Source: Nocardia jiangxiensis NBRC 101359
GTDB taxonomy: Bacteria; Actinomycetota; Actinomycetes; Mycobacteriales; Mycobacteriaceae
Direction: 5' to 3'
Assembly: GCF_000308615.1 (NCBI RefSeq)
Contig: NZ_BAGB01000174.1
Location: 1-64,000 of the forward strand
Length of the DNA stretch: 64,000 nt
Of the stretch, positions 54,498 to 62,789 are shown one piece after another. Position numbers and translations under genes: made by a program. The number at the start of each line of letters is the position of its first letter. Within the stretch, counting starts at the first letter, position 1. A model generated the notes under the pieces. That model saw only the letters and a program-made list of their open reading frames with translations, searched no databases and had not been told where the DNA came from.

Positions 54498-55028
54498 TCA
54501 TCCGTGCGTCCCGGTCGGCTGCGCGGCGGTGGAGAGCGCCTCAGCGCGCCTGGTCGCCCGGACGGGCGGAACGACCGCCGCGTCCGGGCCTGCGGGGTGC
54601 GCGATCACCACCGCCGCGACCGTCAGGATCTGCTCGATCTCGACATCGCGCGAGGCCAGCCGGGCGATGATGCCCAGCCGACGTTCGGCGCTGTGCGGCC
54701 CGATCGGAATCTCCCGCGAGCCGTTCTGCGCGATGAACCGCTGCCAGCGCGCATCCCAGCGCGTCGGCAGCCCGTCGCGCACGGCCCGGTAGGCATCGAG
54801 GTCGAGCTCGCGATGGCGGACCGGATCGATCATCAGGTCCGCGATACGCTCCTCGGCGCTGGTGAGCAGGGGTGAGCGCTGCATCGGGCGGAGAAACCCC
54901 GCCTGCACGACCAGTCGCCGACGGTAGTCCTCGACGGGTTTGCGCAGCAGCTCCCGGTGCCGCTGTGCCTCGACGACCAAACGGCTGCCGGCACTGTCAT
55001 CGGACGTCGACGAGCGGAGCTCGGACAT
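54498..55028 (-). CDS. Uncharacterised soluble protein
   Basis: A 176-residue protein, rich in Arg, Glu and Ala, predicted mainly helical (VVEAQRHRELLRKPVEDYRR, then DVEIEQILTVAAVVIAH). There is no signal, membrane helix or motif I recognise. The ATG giving MSELRSS has GGAAAGG upstream; an extension to an earlier ATG adds a basic stretch without a ribosome site. It is convergent with the YidC gene. The 230 bases beyond its start hold no other gene that I can see. Confidence 0.75.
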   Translation of the reverse strand: MSELRSSTSDDSAGSRLVVEAQRHRELLRKPVEDYRRRLVVQAGFLRPMQRSPLLTSAEERIADLMIDPVRHRELDLDAYRAVRDGLPTRWDARWQRFIAQNGSREIPIGPHSAERRLGIIARLASRDVEIEQILTVAAVVIAHPAGPDAAVVPPVRATRRAEALSTAAQPTGTHG

Positions 55029-55258
55029 GGACACGCCTTTCCTAGGGTTGCGGATTACTTTGCGGTGCAACCTGATCGGCGTCCGATACGGCTATTGTGC
55101 CCTAGGGGTACGACAAGTTCGGTGAGGCAGCGGGTCGCTGCGTCCGGGGTGCGGTGTGAACGCCCGTCGTGGTTGCTCCGGGAACTGCTGCGCAGTGAGT
55201 GTATCGAACAAATGTTCGAACAGCCAGAGGTTGTCCGGAGCGTCGCGGCGCGTCCCGG

Positions 55259-55870
55259 TCAGTCGGGGTCGCTTGTCGCCGTGCGGTTTCGCGCGCCGAC
55301 GATGCCGTACAGCAGGAGGTCCTCCAGCGATTCGGCGAAGCCGTCCAGATCCTCGACGTCGCGGATGCACATGGCGAACAGGGCCGCACCGGCGATCGTG
55401 TCCAGCAGGGTGTTCGGGTTCAGGCCGGGGCGGGGGGAGGCCGGGTCGGCGGGCAGGTATTCGGCCAGTTCGTCGCGCGTCGGAGTGTCCAGGCGGGCCG
55501 AAAGTTTCTGATACAAACCCGAATCCGCGCGCATTTCGGTCATCAGGCCGGGCATGGCCGCGCGCGCTTCGGCCGAGCCGAACAGCTGGATCGTGCCCCC
55601 GATGACCTTGCGGATCTCGGCGATCAGATCGGGGGCGACCTGCTCGGAGCCGACGTCCGGGAATACCGCCTTGGCGATCAGATGTGCCTTGGACGGCCAG
55701 CGGCGATAGATCGCCGGACGGCTGACGCCGGCGCGGGTCGCGATCGCATCGATGGAGGTCGCGGCGTATCCGCGTTCGACGAGCAGGCTGCGGGCGGCCT
55801 CGAGCACCGCGCGGTCCACCGCGGGATCGCGGTGCGGGCCGAGGCGATGGCGTGTGGTCACGAAATGCAT
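55259..55870 (-). CDS. TetR-family regulator of the divergent SDR gene
   Basis: A 203-residue regulator. Residues 15-65 form the TetR DNA-binding domain (VLEAARSLLVERGYAATSID, AGVSRPAIYRRWPSKAHLI); the C-terminal part (TetR_C_11 type, with YGIVGARNR at the end) binds an unknown ligand. Two palindromic sites lie in the 84 bases between its start and the divergent SDR gene, so it probably represses both. Confidence 0.9.
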   Translation of the reverse strand: MHFVTTRHRLGPHRDPAVDRAVLEAARSLLVERGYAATSIDAIATRAGVSRPAIYRRWPSKAHLIAKAVFPDVGSEQVAPDLIAEIRKVIGGTIQLFGSAEARAAMPGLMTEMRADSGLYQKLSARLDTPTRDELAEYLPADPASPRPGLNPNTLLDTIAGAALFAMCIRDVEDLDGFAESLEDLLLYGIVGARNRTATSDPD

Positions 55871-55893
55871 CCTTGTCAGCGCGGACGAGAGTC

Positions 55894-55932
55894 GTTACAG
55901 TCTGTCACATCTAAGTCGTTACATACTGTAAC
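55894..55932. promoter_or_regulatory. Two tandem TetR operator half-symmetric sites
   Basis: GTTACA-TAC-TGTAAC is a perfect 15-base palindrome, and GTTACA-GTC-TGTCAC, 24 bases away, is a copy with one changed base. Both are preceded by the same AGTC. They lie between the TetR gene and the SDR gene. Confidence 0.7.
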
Positions 55933-55954
55933 TGCTGGAATTCTAGGAGGAGTC

Positions 55955-56782
55955 GTGCCCGCCGACGCGCATGTCACCACGCCCGCCGAGACTTATCGCC
56001 CGGTGCCGCTGCTGCAGGACAAAGTCATCGTGCTCTCGGGCGTCGGGCCCGGTCTGGGGCGTTCGCTGGCTCTGGAAGCCGCGCACATGGGTGCGGATCT
56101 CGTGCTGGTCAGCCGGACCGCGCGGCGTCTGGAGAAGTTGGCCGAGGAGATTCGCGCGCTGGGTCGCACCGCGGCGGTCGTCCCGACCGACATCACCGAC
56201 GAGGATCAGCGCGTCGCACTGGTCGAACGCGCCCTGGCCGCATTCGACCGGATCGACTGCCTGATCAACAATGCCTTCGCCATCCCGCCGATGGATCCGA
56301 TCAGCCAGATCGATCCGGCTGCCCTGCGCGTGGCGAACGAGACGAACGTCTTCGCGCCGCTGCGGCTGTCGGCGCTGTTCGCCGACGCTCTCGCGCGGTC
56401 CCGGGGCTCGATCATCATGCTCAACTCGTGCGTGTCCTACAGTTCGCAGCCCGAGTACTCCGGCTACAAACTCTCCAAAGGCGCTCTGGCGCACCTGGCT
56501 TCGTCACTGGCCACCGAGCTGGGACCGCGCGGGATCCGGGTGAACAGCGTCGCGCCGTCCTATGTGTACGAGGACATCAACAAGGCGTACTTCGACTGGC
56601 TCGCCTCGCAGGCGGGTGTCACGCACGACGACATCTACCGTGAGAAGGCCGCGCCGACCGATCTGCAGCGGCTGGCCGCGCCCGAAGAGGTGGCCCGCGC
56701 GGCGCTGTTCCTGGCCAGCGATCTGGCCACGGCCGTCACCGGGCAGATGCTGACCGTCGACTGCGGCGAATTCCACCGCTGA
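55955..56782 (+). CDS. Short-chain dehydrogenase/reductase
   Basis: A 275-residue SDR. The cofactor loop is SGVGPGLGRSLALEA, LVSRTARR after strand two suggests NADP, and the catalytic YKLSK follows SGYKLSKGALAHLA; the Ser is in LNSCVSYSSQ. The usual NNAG is NNAF, a variant seen in some steroid or terpenoid dehydrogenases. AGGAGGAG before the GTG is very strong. It is followed after 13 bases by a dihydrodipicolinate-reductase-like gene, so the two form an operon under the divergent TetR. Confidence 0.9.
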   Translation: MPADAHVTTPAETYRPVPLLQDKVIVLSGVGPGLGRSLALEAAHMGADLVLVSRTARRLEKLAEEIRALGRTAAVVPTDITDEDQRVALVERALAAFDRIDCLINNAFAIPPMDPISQIDPAALRVANETNVFAPLRLSALFADALARSRGSIIMLNSCVSYSSQPEYSGYKLSKGALAHLASSLATELGPRGIRVNSVAPSYVYEDINKAYFDWLASQAGVTHDDIYREKAAPTDLQRLAAPEEVARAALFLASDLATAVTGQMLTVDCGEFHR

Positions 56783-56795
56783 ATCAGGAGGACCC

Positions 56796-57875
56796 GTGTC
56801 CAACGAGAAGAAGCGAATCGTGCTGTGGGGTACCGGTGTTGTCGGGTCGATGGTGCTGGCGCAGGTCCTGCGGCACCCGCGGTTCGAACTGGTCGGCGTG
56901 GGCGTGAGCAATCCGGCGAAGGTCGGCGTGGACGCCGGCGATCTGTGCGGGGCCGGGAAAACTGGTGTGGCGGCGACGAATTCGGTCGAGGAGTTGATCG
57001 CGCTGCGGCCGGACGCGGTGGTGCACTACGGCCCCACCGCGCAGTTCGCCGATGAGAACATCCGGGTGATCGGTGAATTCCTGCGTGCCGGAATCGATGT
57101 GTGCTCCACGGCCATGACGCCGTGGGTGTGGCCGTCGATGCAGCAGTTGCCGGACGTGTGGCGCGATCCGATCGCCGAGGCGTGCGCGGCGGGCGGCGCG
57201 TCCTGTTTCACCACCGGTATCGATCCCGGCTTCGCCAACGACCTGTTCCCGATGACGTTGATGGGCCTGTGCGGCGAGGTCACCTCGGTGCGCGCCTCGG
57301 AACTGCTCGACTACACCGATTACGAGGGCGATTACGAATTCGAGATGGGCATCGGTCATCCGCCGGAATTCTCTGCGCTGCTGGAACATCCGGATCTGCT
57401 GATCATGGCGTGGGGTGCGACGGTGCCGATGATCGCGCACGCCGCCGGTATCGAACTGGACCGCATCACCACCACGTGGGACAAGTGGGTCACCCCGACC
57501 GACCGCCGCTCCGCGAAGGGTACGGTCGCGGCGGGCACGGTCGCCGCGATCCGCTTCACCATCAACGGCGTCTACCGGGACCGTGAGGTCATCACCCTCG
57601 AGCACGTCAACCGGATCGGTCTCGACGCCGCCCCCGACTGGCCCGCGGGTACCCGCGACGACGTCTACCGCGTCGACATCCTCGGCTCCCCGTCCATCTC
57701 CCAGGAAACCTCGTTCCGGTTCACCGACGGCTCCGGGCGCACTCCCGCCGTGGCCGGTTGCCTGGCCACCGGCATGCGCGCCCTGAACGCCGTCCCCGCC
57801 GTCAACGACCTCCCGCCCGGCTGGGTCACGGCTCTGGACCTGCCCCTGATCCCCGGAGTCGGCACCATCCGCTGA
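56796..57875 (+). CDS. Dihydrodipicolinate reductase-like / amine dehydrogenase-like protein
   Basis: A 359-residue NAD(P)-binding protein. WGTGVVGSMVLAQVLRHPRF opens the Rossmann fold and TGIDPGFANDLFPMTL is typical of the family often annotated as NAD(P)H-dependent amine dehydrogenase. Such proteins occur in steroid and hydrocarbon catabolic clusters of mycolata. The substrate is not known. TCAGGAGG lies upstream of the GTG. The 190 bases after the gene appear empty. Confidence 0.88.
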   Translation: MSNEKKRIVLWGTGVVGSMVLAQVLRHPRFELVGVGVSNPAKVGVDAGDLCGAGKTGVAATNSVEELIALRPDAVVHYGPTAQFADENIRVIGEFLRAGIDVCSTAMTPWVWPSMQQLPDVWRDPIAEACAAGGASCFTTGIDPGFANDLFPMTLMGLCGEVTSVRASELLDYTDYEGDYEFEMGIGHPPEFSALLEHPDLLIMAWGATVPMIAHAAGIELDRITTTWDKWVTPTDRRSAKGTVAAGTVAAIRFTINGVYRDREVITLEHVNRIGLDAAPDWPAGTRDDVYRVDILGSPSISQETSFRFTDGSGRTPAVAGCLATGMRALNAVPAVNDLPPGWVTALDLPLIPGVGTIR

Positions 57876-58067
57876 ACAGCCTCGCTCGATTCTCGCGCGA
57901 CCGCTTCGGGAAGTGTTCCGACACCGAAAGATCGGCCGCCGACACTGAAGTGCTTCGTGCCGGAGGTTCCGGAGCGATTGTCGAGACCTCTTCGGCCGGA
58001 ACATTATTCGCCGCGCCCTGCTACCTGCGGGGTGCGGCGAACGGCTTTGTCGGCCAACGGTTTCAGG

Positions 58068-58694
58068 TCAACCGAGACCGGCGGTGAGTTTGTGCATGCA
58101 GTCCGTGACGAGGTCGGCGGGGGAGCCGGGGCCGGTGGCGGGTGCGTCGCCGGTGGCCCATTGTTCGAGGGCCACCCGGATGGCTCCGGCGGCCGCGACG
58201 GCGGTGAGACGTAGTCGGAGAGTGTCGGTTTCGGGGGACAGGCCGGTCAGGACCGTGAGCAGGGACTGCTCTCCGGTGAGGTTGACGCGGTGCCACACCG
58301 CGCGCAGGGCCGGATCCTGTTCCATGGCGCGCAGCAGACCGCGCATGACGTCCATTTCCGTGCCGTCGTCGCGTGGGGTCAGGGCTCGGGCGGCGGCGGC
58401 GGCGAACTCCGCGGGGGTGGGCAGGCGCGCGGGTCCGTCGGCGAGGGAGTCCAGCCAGCGGGACGCGCCGGTCGACAGCAGCGGTTCCACGGCATCCTCT
58501 TTGGTGCGGCAATACCGGTAGAACGTGCGTAGGCCGACGCCGGATTCGGCGGCGATCCGCTCGGCGGTGACCGTCGCGGTGCCTTCCGCGGCGAACAGTC
58601 GTGCGGCCGTGCGGGCGATCTCGAAACGGGTCTGTGCCTTGCGTCGCTCGGACAGGCTCGGTCGCGATGCCGGGGCCGGTCGTGCTGCGGGCAT
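58068..58694 (-). CDS. TetR-family regulator
   Basis: A 208-residue regulator with the N-terminal helix-turn-helix (RFEIARTAARLFAAEGTATV, ESGVGLRTFYRYCRTKEDAV). GGAGGT at eight bases before the second start supports the ATG giving MPAARP. It is divergent from an SDR gene by 110 bases that contain a 19-base palindrome and a TATAAT box. Confidence 0.9.
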   Translation of the reverse strand: MPAARPAPASRPSLSERRKAQTRFEIARTAARLFAAEGTATVTAERIAAESGVGLRTFYRYCRTKEDAVEPLLSTGASRWLDSLADGPARLPTPAEFAAAAARALTPRDDGTEMDVMRGLLRAMEQDPALRAVWHRVNLTGEQSLLTVLTGLSPETDTLRLRLTAVAAAGAIRVALEQWATGDAPATGPGSPADLVTDCMHKLTAGLG

Positions 58695-58716
58695 CCTCGG
58701 CACCTCCTTCCGGTCC

Positions 58717-58722
58717 TATAAT
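58717..58722 (+). promoter_or_regulatory. Consensus -10 box before the SDR gene
   Basis: TATAAT matches the vegetative consensus exactly, rare in DNA of this GC content. It sits inside CCGGT-N8-ACCGG, a second possible operator. No good -35 precedes it. Confidence 0.35.
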
Positions 58723-58737
58723 ACCGGAGATTGCCAT

Positions 58738-58756
58738 AGTGGCATGACGTGCCACT
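58738..58756. promoter_or_regulatory. TetR operator candidate
   Basis: AGTGGCA-TGACG-TGCCACT has seven-base perfect arms. It lies between the TetR gene and the divergent SDR gene. Confidence 0.55.
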
Positions 58757-58804
58757 CGGGCGTAATGTGTCAGCAAGAATCTCACATCGGGTAAGGAGTC
58801 CCCC

Positions 58805-59575
58805 ATGGAACGTTTCGCCGACCGTCGAGTCCTGATCACCGGCGCCGGATCCGGGATCGGCCGCGCTACCGTGCTTCGCATCCTGTCCGAGGGCGGCACC
58901 GTCGTCGGCGCGGACGTCAACGAGGCCGGACTCGCCGAGACCGCTGCGCTGGCAGCCGAACGAGGCACTGCCGACCGATTCGGCACGGTGCGGATCGATA
59001 TCTCCGACGAGTCCTCGGTGCAGACCGGAGTCGCAACCGCGCTGGAGAGGCTCGGTGGGCTGGACGCGCTGGTCAACGCCGCCGGAATCCTGCGCTCGGC
59101 GCATACGCACGAGTTGTCGCTGGCCGACTGGAATCGGATCATCACCACCAATCTCACCGGCACCTTCCTGATGACTCGCGAGGCGCTGGCCCCGTTGCTC
59201 GAGACCGGGCGCGGGGTCATCGTGAACTTCGCCTCGACCTCGACCTTCTTCGCGCACCCGTACATGGCCGCGTACGCCGCGTCCAAGGGCGGCATCATGT
59301 CGATGACGCACGCGCTGGCCGCGGAGTACGCCAAGCAGGGGCTGCGCGTGGTCGCGGTGGCCCCGGGTTCGATCTCCAGCGATATGACCGACGGCCGCGG
59401 TCCGGGCCTGCCGGAGGACGCGGATCTGCAGCTGTTCATGAAACTGATGCCGATGCTGGGCAAGGGATTCGCCTCGCCCGATACGGTCGCGGGCGTGGTG
59501 GCCATGCTGGCCTCGGACGACGGCGCGTTCATCACCGGAACCGAGGTGCGCATCGACGGCGGCACCCACGCCTGA
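58805..59575 (+). CDS. Short-chain dehydrogenase
   Basis: A 256-residue classical SDR. Cofactor loop TGAGSGIGRAT, ADVNEAG with Asp after strand two (NAD preferred), NAAGILRS, and the catalytic Ser in FASTSTFF and YAASKGG. The C-terminal ITGTEVRIDGG is typical. AAGGAG lies eight bases before the ATG. It belongs with the following SnoaL-like gene by orientation, 91 bases away. Confidence 0.9.
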   Translation: MERFADRRVLITGAGSGIGRATVLRILSEGGTVVGADVNEAGLAETAALAAERGTADRFGTVRIDISDESSVQTGVATALERLGGLDALVNAAGILRSAHTHELSLADWNRIITTNLTGTFLMTREALAPLLETGRGVIVNFASTSTFFAHPYMAAYAASKGGIMSMTHALAAEYAKQGLRVVAVAPGSISSDMTDGRGPGLPEDADLQLFMKLMPMLGKGFASPDTVAGVVAMLASDDGAFITGTEVRIDGGTHA

Positions 59576-59619
59576 CCTCGCCGGAGGAAGTTCGTCCACG
59601 GCAATTCGCGACGAAAAAC

Positions 59620-59633
59620 TGAAACGTATTCTA
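59620..59633. promoter_or_regulatory. KstR-like site before the SnoaL-like gene
   Basis: TGAAACGTATTCTA fits the KstR core T-N2-AAC-N2-GTT-N2-A at seven of eight fixed positions (G is A here). KstR controls cholesterol catabolism in mycolata. One mismatch makes this tentative. Confidence 0.35.
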
Positions 59634-59666
59634 CCCTGATCGCGGATCGACAATCTGGAGGTTTCT

Positions 59667-60152
59667 GTGACCGATCTGGCCGCTATCGAGGACATTCGCT
59701 CGCTCAAATATCGCTATCTGCGCGCACTGGACCTCAAGAACTGGGACGAGTTCGCCGGAACTCTCGCCGAGGATGCCACCGGGGCCTACGGCTCGCCGTC
59801 CGGCGGCGGTCCGCTGAAGTTCGACAGCAGGGACGCCATCGTCGGCTACATGCGCTCCGCGCTGGAGAACGACATCATCACCGTGCACGTGGGCAATCAC
59901 CCGGTGATCGAGGTCGATGGCGAAACGGCCAGTGGCACATGGTGTCTGGAAGACACCGTGATCGTCCCCCAGTACGGCGTGATGATCCGTGGCGCGGCCT
60001 ATTACCACGACCGCTACCGGCGCATCGACGGTCGCTGGTATATCGCGCACACCGGATACGACCGCATCTACGAAGCATCGATGCCGTTGCAGGACTTGGG
60101 TTTCCGGCTCACCGCCAACCGCTGGGCGGACCGGTCCCCGGATCGGGGCTGA
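59667..60152 (+). CDS. SnoaL/NTF2-like protein
   Basis: A 161-residue protein of the NTF2-like SnoaL_4 type, a cone-shaped barrel that houses dehydratase, isomerase or hydroxylase-like activities on steroid, terpenoid or aromatic substrates. LAAIEDIRSLKYRYLRALD at the start and the His/Asp pattern HVGNHPVIEVDG and YYHDRYRR are characteristic, with a Tyr and His that may act as acid and base. A GTG start with GGAGG upstream. It stands in a cluster of SDRs and a Baeyer-Villiger monooxygenase. Confidence 0.88.
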   Translation: MTDLAAIEDIRSLKYRYLRALDLKNWDEFAGTLAEDATGAYGSPSGGGPLKFDSRDAIVGYMRSALENDIITVHVGNHPVIEVDGETASGTWCLEDTVIVPQYGVMIRGAAYYHDRYRRIDGRWYIAHTGYDRIYEASMPLQDLGFRLTANRWADRSPDRG

Positions 60153-60197
60153 TCCGGGAATCGGTTCGCGGTCCGGCACAGGCGTGCGGTGCACTGC

Positions 60198-61214
60198 TCA
60201 CGGCCGGGCCAGGGAGTGATCCCGGCGGATCGCGGAGGGGGTCGTGTCCCACCAGCGTTGGCAACTGCGGGTGAAGGTGGACTGTTCGGACAGGCCGAGT
60301 AGTGAGGCGATCTGACTCATCGGCAGGTCGGTGGTGGTGAGGTAGCGGCGGGCCTCGATCCGGCGCACCTCGTCGAGGATGGCGGCGAATCCGGTGCGTT
60401 CGGCGGCCAGGCGACGTTGCAGCGTGCGCGGGTGCAGCATCATCAGCCGGGCCACGGCCGCGATATCGGGCGTGCTGGTGGGAAGGAGTTGTTCGACCGC
60501 GGCGCGGACCTGCGGGACGATCGATCCGCCCGCGTCGGCGGCCTGTTCGGCGAGGAAGGCGATGGCCAGCCGGTTCAGGTGTTCGTCGCCGCCGGGTACC
60601 GCCCGGGTGGCCAGGCTGCCCGGGACTCGCAGCATCGCGACCGGACGGTCGAATCGCACTGGCGCACCGAAGAATTTCTCATAGGTCTCGCGCGGTGCGG
60701 GCGGGTGATACGGCAGTTCGACCGAGCGCAGACCGTAGGGGCCGTCGACCAGCCGCAGCAGCGTTCGGTGCAGGAAGGCCAGTCCGAGATCGGTGCCCTG
60801 CACCAGGGACGGCAGCCCGGCCCGCACGCCGTAGTGCAGCGCCGTGACCGAGCGGTCGCCGTAGGGGTCGGGTTCGAGGGTCAGGCTCAGCGACCTGGCG
60901 TGCACGAACAGATAGCGCGAGGTGCATTCCAGTGCGTCGGCCAGGGTGGGGGAGTTGCGGATGGCCAGCGCGAGCGGGCCGAGCATGCTCAGATCCTGCC
61001 GTGCGCCGATCCGCAGGCCCAGGTCGGGGCGGTGCAGGCGATCGGCGGCGATCTCCAGCGTGAGGGCCATGGCCTCGTCGGAGACCAGCAGATCGTCCGC
61101 GTCCAGGGCGGCGATCGGCAGTCCGGCCGCGGCGGCGAACTCCTCGGCGTTCCCGCCCAGCTCGGCTACCGTGGCACGGAAACCTCGCAGTCCGGCCGAC
61201 CTGATCACCGACAT
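60198..61214 (-). CDS. AraC-family regulator of the monooxygenase gene
   Basis: A 338-residue regulator with an N-terminal arabinose-binding-like domain of about 190 residues (PF12625 type) and a C-terminal AraC helix-turn-helix (MLHPRTLQRRLAAERTGF, LPMSQIASLLGLSEQSTF). Mycobacterial homologues control fatty-acid or alkane genes. It is divergent from the EthA-like monooxygenase with only 69 bases between starts, a gap that holds GTGTG-N6-CACAC. It probably activates that gene in response to the substrate. Confidence 0.92.
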   Translation of the reverse strand: MSVIRSAGLRGFRATVAELGGNAEEFAAAAGLPIAALDADDLLVSDEAMALTLEIAADRLHRPDLGLRIGARQDLSMLGPLALAIRNSPTLADALECTSRYLFVHARSLSLTLEPDPYGDRSVTALHYGVRAGLPSLVQGTDLGLAFLHRTLLRLVDGPYGLRSVELPYHPPAPRETYEKFFGAPVRFDRPVAMLRVPGSLATRAVPGGDEHLNRLAIAFLAEQAADAGGSIVPQVRAAVEQLLPTSTPDIAAVARLMMLHPRTLQRRLAAERTGFAAILDEVRRIEARRYLTTTDLPMSQIASLLGLSEQSTFTRSCQRWWDTTPSAIRRDHSLARP

Positions 61215-61283
61215 GTCGTCCAGAATCAAATACTTGTCGCGCAGAGTCAAGAAGGAGCGCGTGTGCCCCAGCACACTGGAGAT

Positions 61284-62744
61284 ATGGAACATCTCGATGT
61301 CGTCATCGTCGGCGCCGGCCTGTCCGGAATCGGTGCCGCCTACCGGTTGCAGACCGAGCTGCCGGACAAGAGTTACGCCGTGCTCGAGGCCCGCGAAGCA
61401 CTCGGCGGAACCTGGGATCTGTTCCGTTATCCGGGCGTGCGGTCGGACTCGGACATGTTCACCCTCGGCTATCCGTTCAAGCCGTGGCGTGATGCGAAGT
61501 CCATCGCCGACGGGCCCTCGATCCTGCGATACGTCCGGGAGACCGCCGAGGAATTCGGGATCGACAAGCGAATTCGCTACGGCACCAAGGTGATCGGCGC
61601 ACAGTGGTCGACCGACGAGTCGCGCTGGACGCTCACCGTCACCCAGGGCGGCGAAACCCGCACGCTCACTTGCGGATTCCTCTACAGCTGCGCCGGATAC
61701 TACGACTACGACAAGGGGCACACTCCGGAATTCCCCGGAGTGGAGAGTTTTTCGGGCACGATGGTGTACCCGCAGTTCTGGCCGGAGGATCTGGACTACG
61801 CCGGAAAGCGCGTGGTCGTGATCGGCAGTGGCGCGACGGCCGTCACCCTGGTTCCGGCGATGGCCGAGCAGGCCGAGCAGGTCACCATGCTGCAGCGTTC
61901 GCCCACCTGGATCTCCGCGGTTCCGGGCCGGGACAAGTACGCCGACAAGATCCGTGAACTGCTGCCGCCGCAGCTGGCGCATCGCGTGATCCGCACCAAG
62001 AACATCCTGTTCAATGTGGGTTTCTATCAGTACTGCCGACGTCGCCCGGAGGCGGCGCGCAAATTGCTGACCGGCCTGACCACGCGCATTCTCAAGGACG
62101 AGACGCTGGTGGCCGAACATTTCACCCCCAATTACAACCCGTGGGATCAGCGCCTGTGCGCGGTGCCGGACGCCGATTTCTTCAAGTCGATGCGCAAGGG
62201 CAAGGCCGAGGTGGTCACCGACCACATCGACACCTTCGTGCCCGAGGGGATCGCGTTGAAGTCCGGCCGGGTGCTCGAAGCCGACGTCGTGGTCTCGGCC
62301 ACCGGATTGAAACTGCTTGCGTTCGGCGGTATTTCGCTGGTCGTGGACGGCACGCCGATCAACCTGTCCGAGCAGTTCGTCTGGCAGGGTGCGATGCTCA
62401 CCGGCGTGCCGAACTTCGCGGTGTGCATCGGCTACACGAACGCCTCGTGGACCCTGCGTGCCGACCTGACCTCGCGTCTGGTCTGTAAGGTGCTGGCGCA
62501 CATGGATCGTCGCGGCTATCCGGCCGTCGTCCCGCAGCCGCACGGACACCTGGACGAGCATCCTCTCCTGGACCTGGCCGCCGGTTACATCCAACGTTCC
62601 ATCGGCGATTTCCCCCGTCAGGGCAGCCGCCACCCCTGGAAGGTCCGGCAGAACTACCTGCTGGATTCGGCCACCACGATGCGCACCAATCTGGACAAGA
62701 CGCTCGAGCCGGTGCGTCCCGCACCGGTGCTGCAGCGGGCCTGA
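61284..62744 (+). CDS. EthA-like Baeyer-Villiger monooxygenase
   Basis: A 486-residue FAD- and NADPH-dependent monooxygenase, the same length as M. tuberculosis EthA and similar throughout (MEHLDVVIVGAGLSGIGAAY; GGTWDLFRYPGVRSDSDM; VVIGSGATAVTLVPAM). Baeyer-Villiger enzymes insert oxygen next to a ketone to give an ester or lactone. The type-specific fingerprint FxGxxxHxxxWP reads FSGTMVYPQFWP, with Tyr in place of His. The change could alter activity. TGGAG lies close to the ATG. It is convergent with an SDR over a strong hairpin. Confidence 0.93.
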   Translation: MEHLDVVIVGAGLSGIGAAYRLQTELPDKSYAVLEAREALGGTWDLFRYPGVRSDSDMFTLGYPFKPWRDAKSIADGPSILRYVRETAEEFGIDKRIRYGTKVIGAQWSTDESRWTLTVTQGGETRTLTCGFLYSCAGYYDYDKGHTPEFPGVESFSGTMVYPQFWPEDLDYAGKRVVVIGSGATAVTLVPAMAEQAEQVTMLQRSPTWISAVPGRDKYADKIRELLPPQLAHRVIRTKNILFNVGFYQYCRRRPEAARKLLTGLTTRILKDETLVAEHFTPNYNPWDQRLCAVPDADFFKSMRKGKAEVVTDHIDTFVPEGIALKSGRVLEADVVVSATGLKLLAFGGISLVVDGTPINLSEQFVWQGAMLTGVPNFAVCIGYTNASWTLRADLTSRLVCKVLAHMDRRGYPAVVPQPHGHLDEHPLLDLAAGYIQRSIGDFPRQGSRHPWKVRQNYLLDSATTMRTNLDKTLEPVRPAPVLQRA

Positions 62745-62751
62745 GCCCGGG

Positions 62752-62783
62752 CTGCGCGCCGAGCGGGACCGCTCGGCGCGCAG
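62752..62783. terminator. Bidirectional terminator between monooxygenase and SDR genes
   Basis: A perfect 14-base-pair stem with a four-base loop, arms beginning CTGCGCGCCGAGCG, stands between convergent stops. It can end transcription from either side. Confidence 0.85.
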
Positions 62784-62789
62784 TGGCAT

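Noticed and set aside
60417-61283. Extension of the monooxygenase frame upstream by 289 codons
   Set aside because: It is antisense to the AraC regulator. The EthA-like N-terminus and a ribosome site define a start at the end of this stretch.
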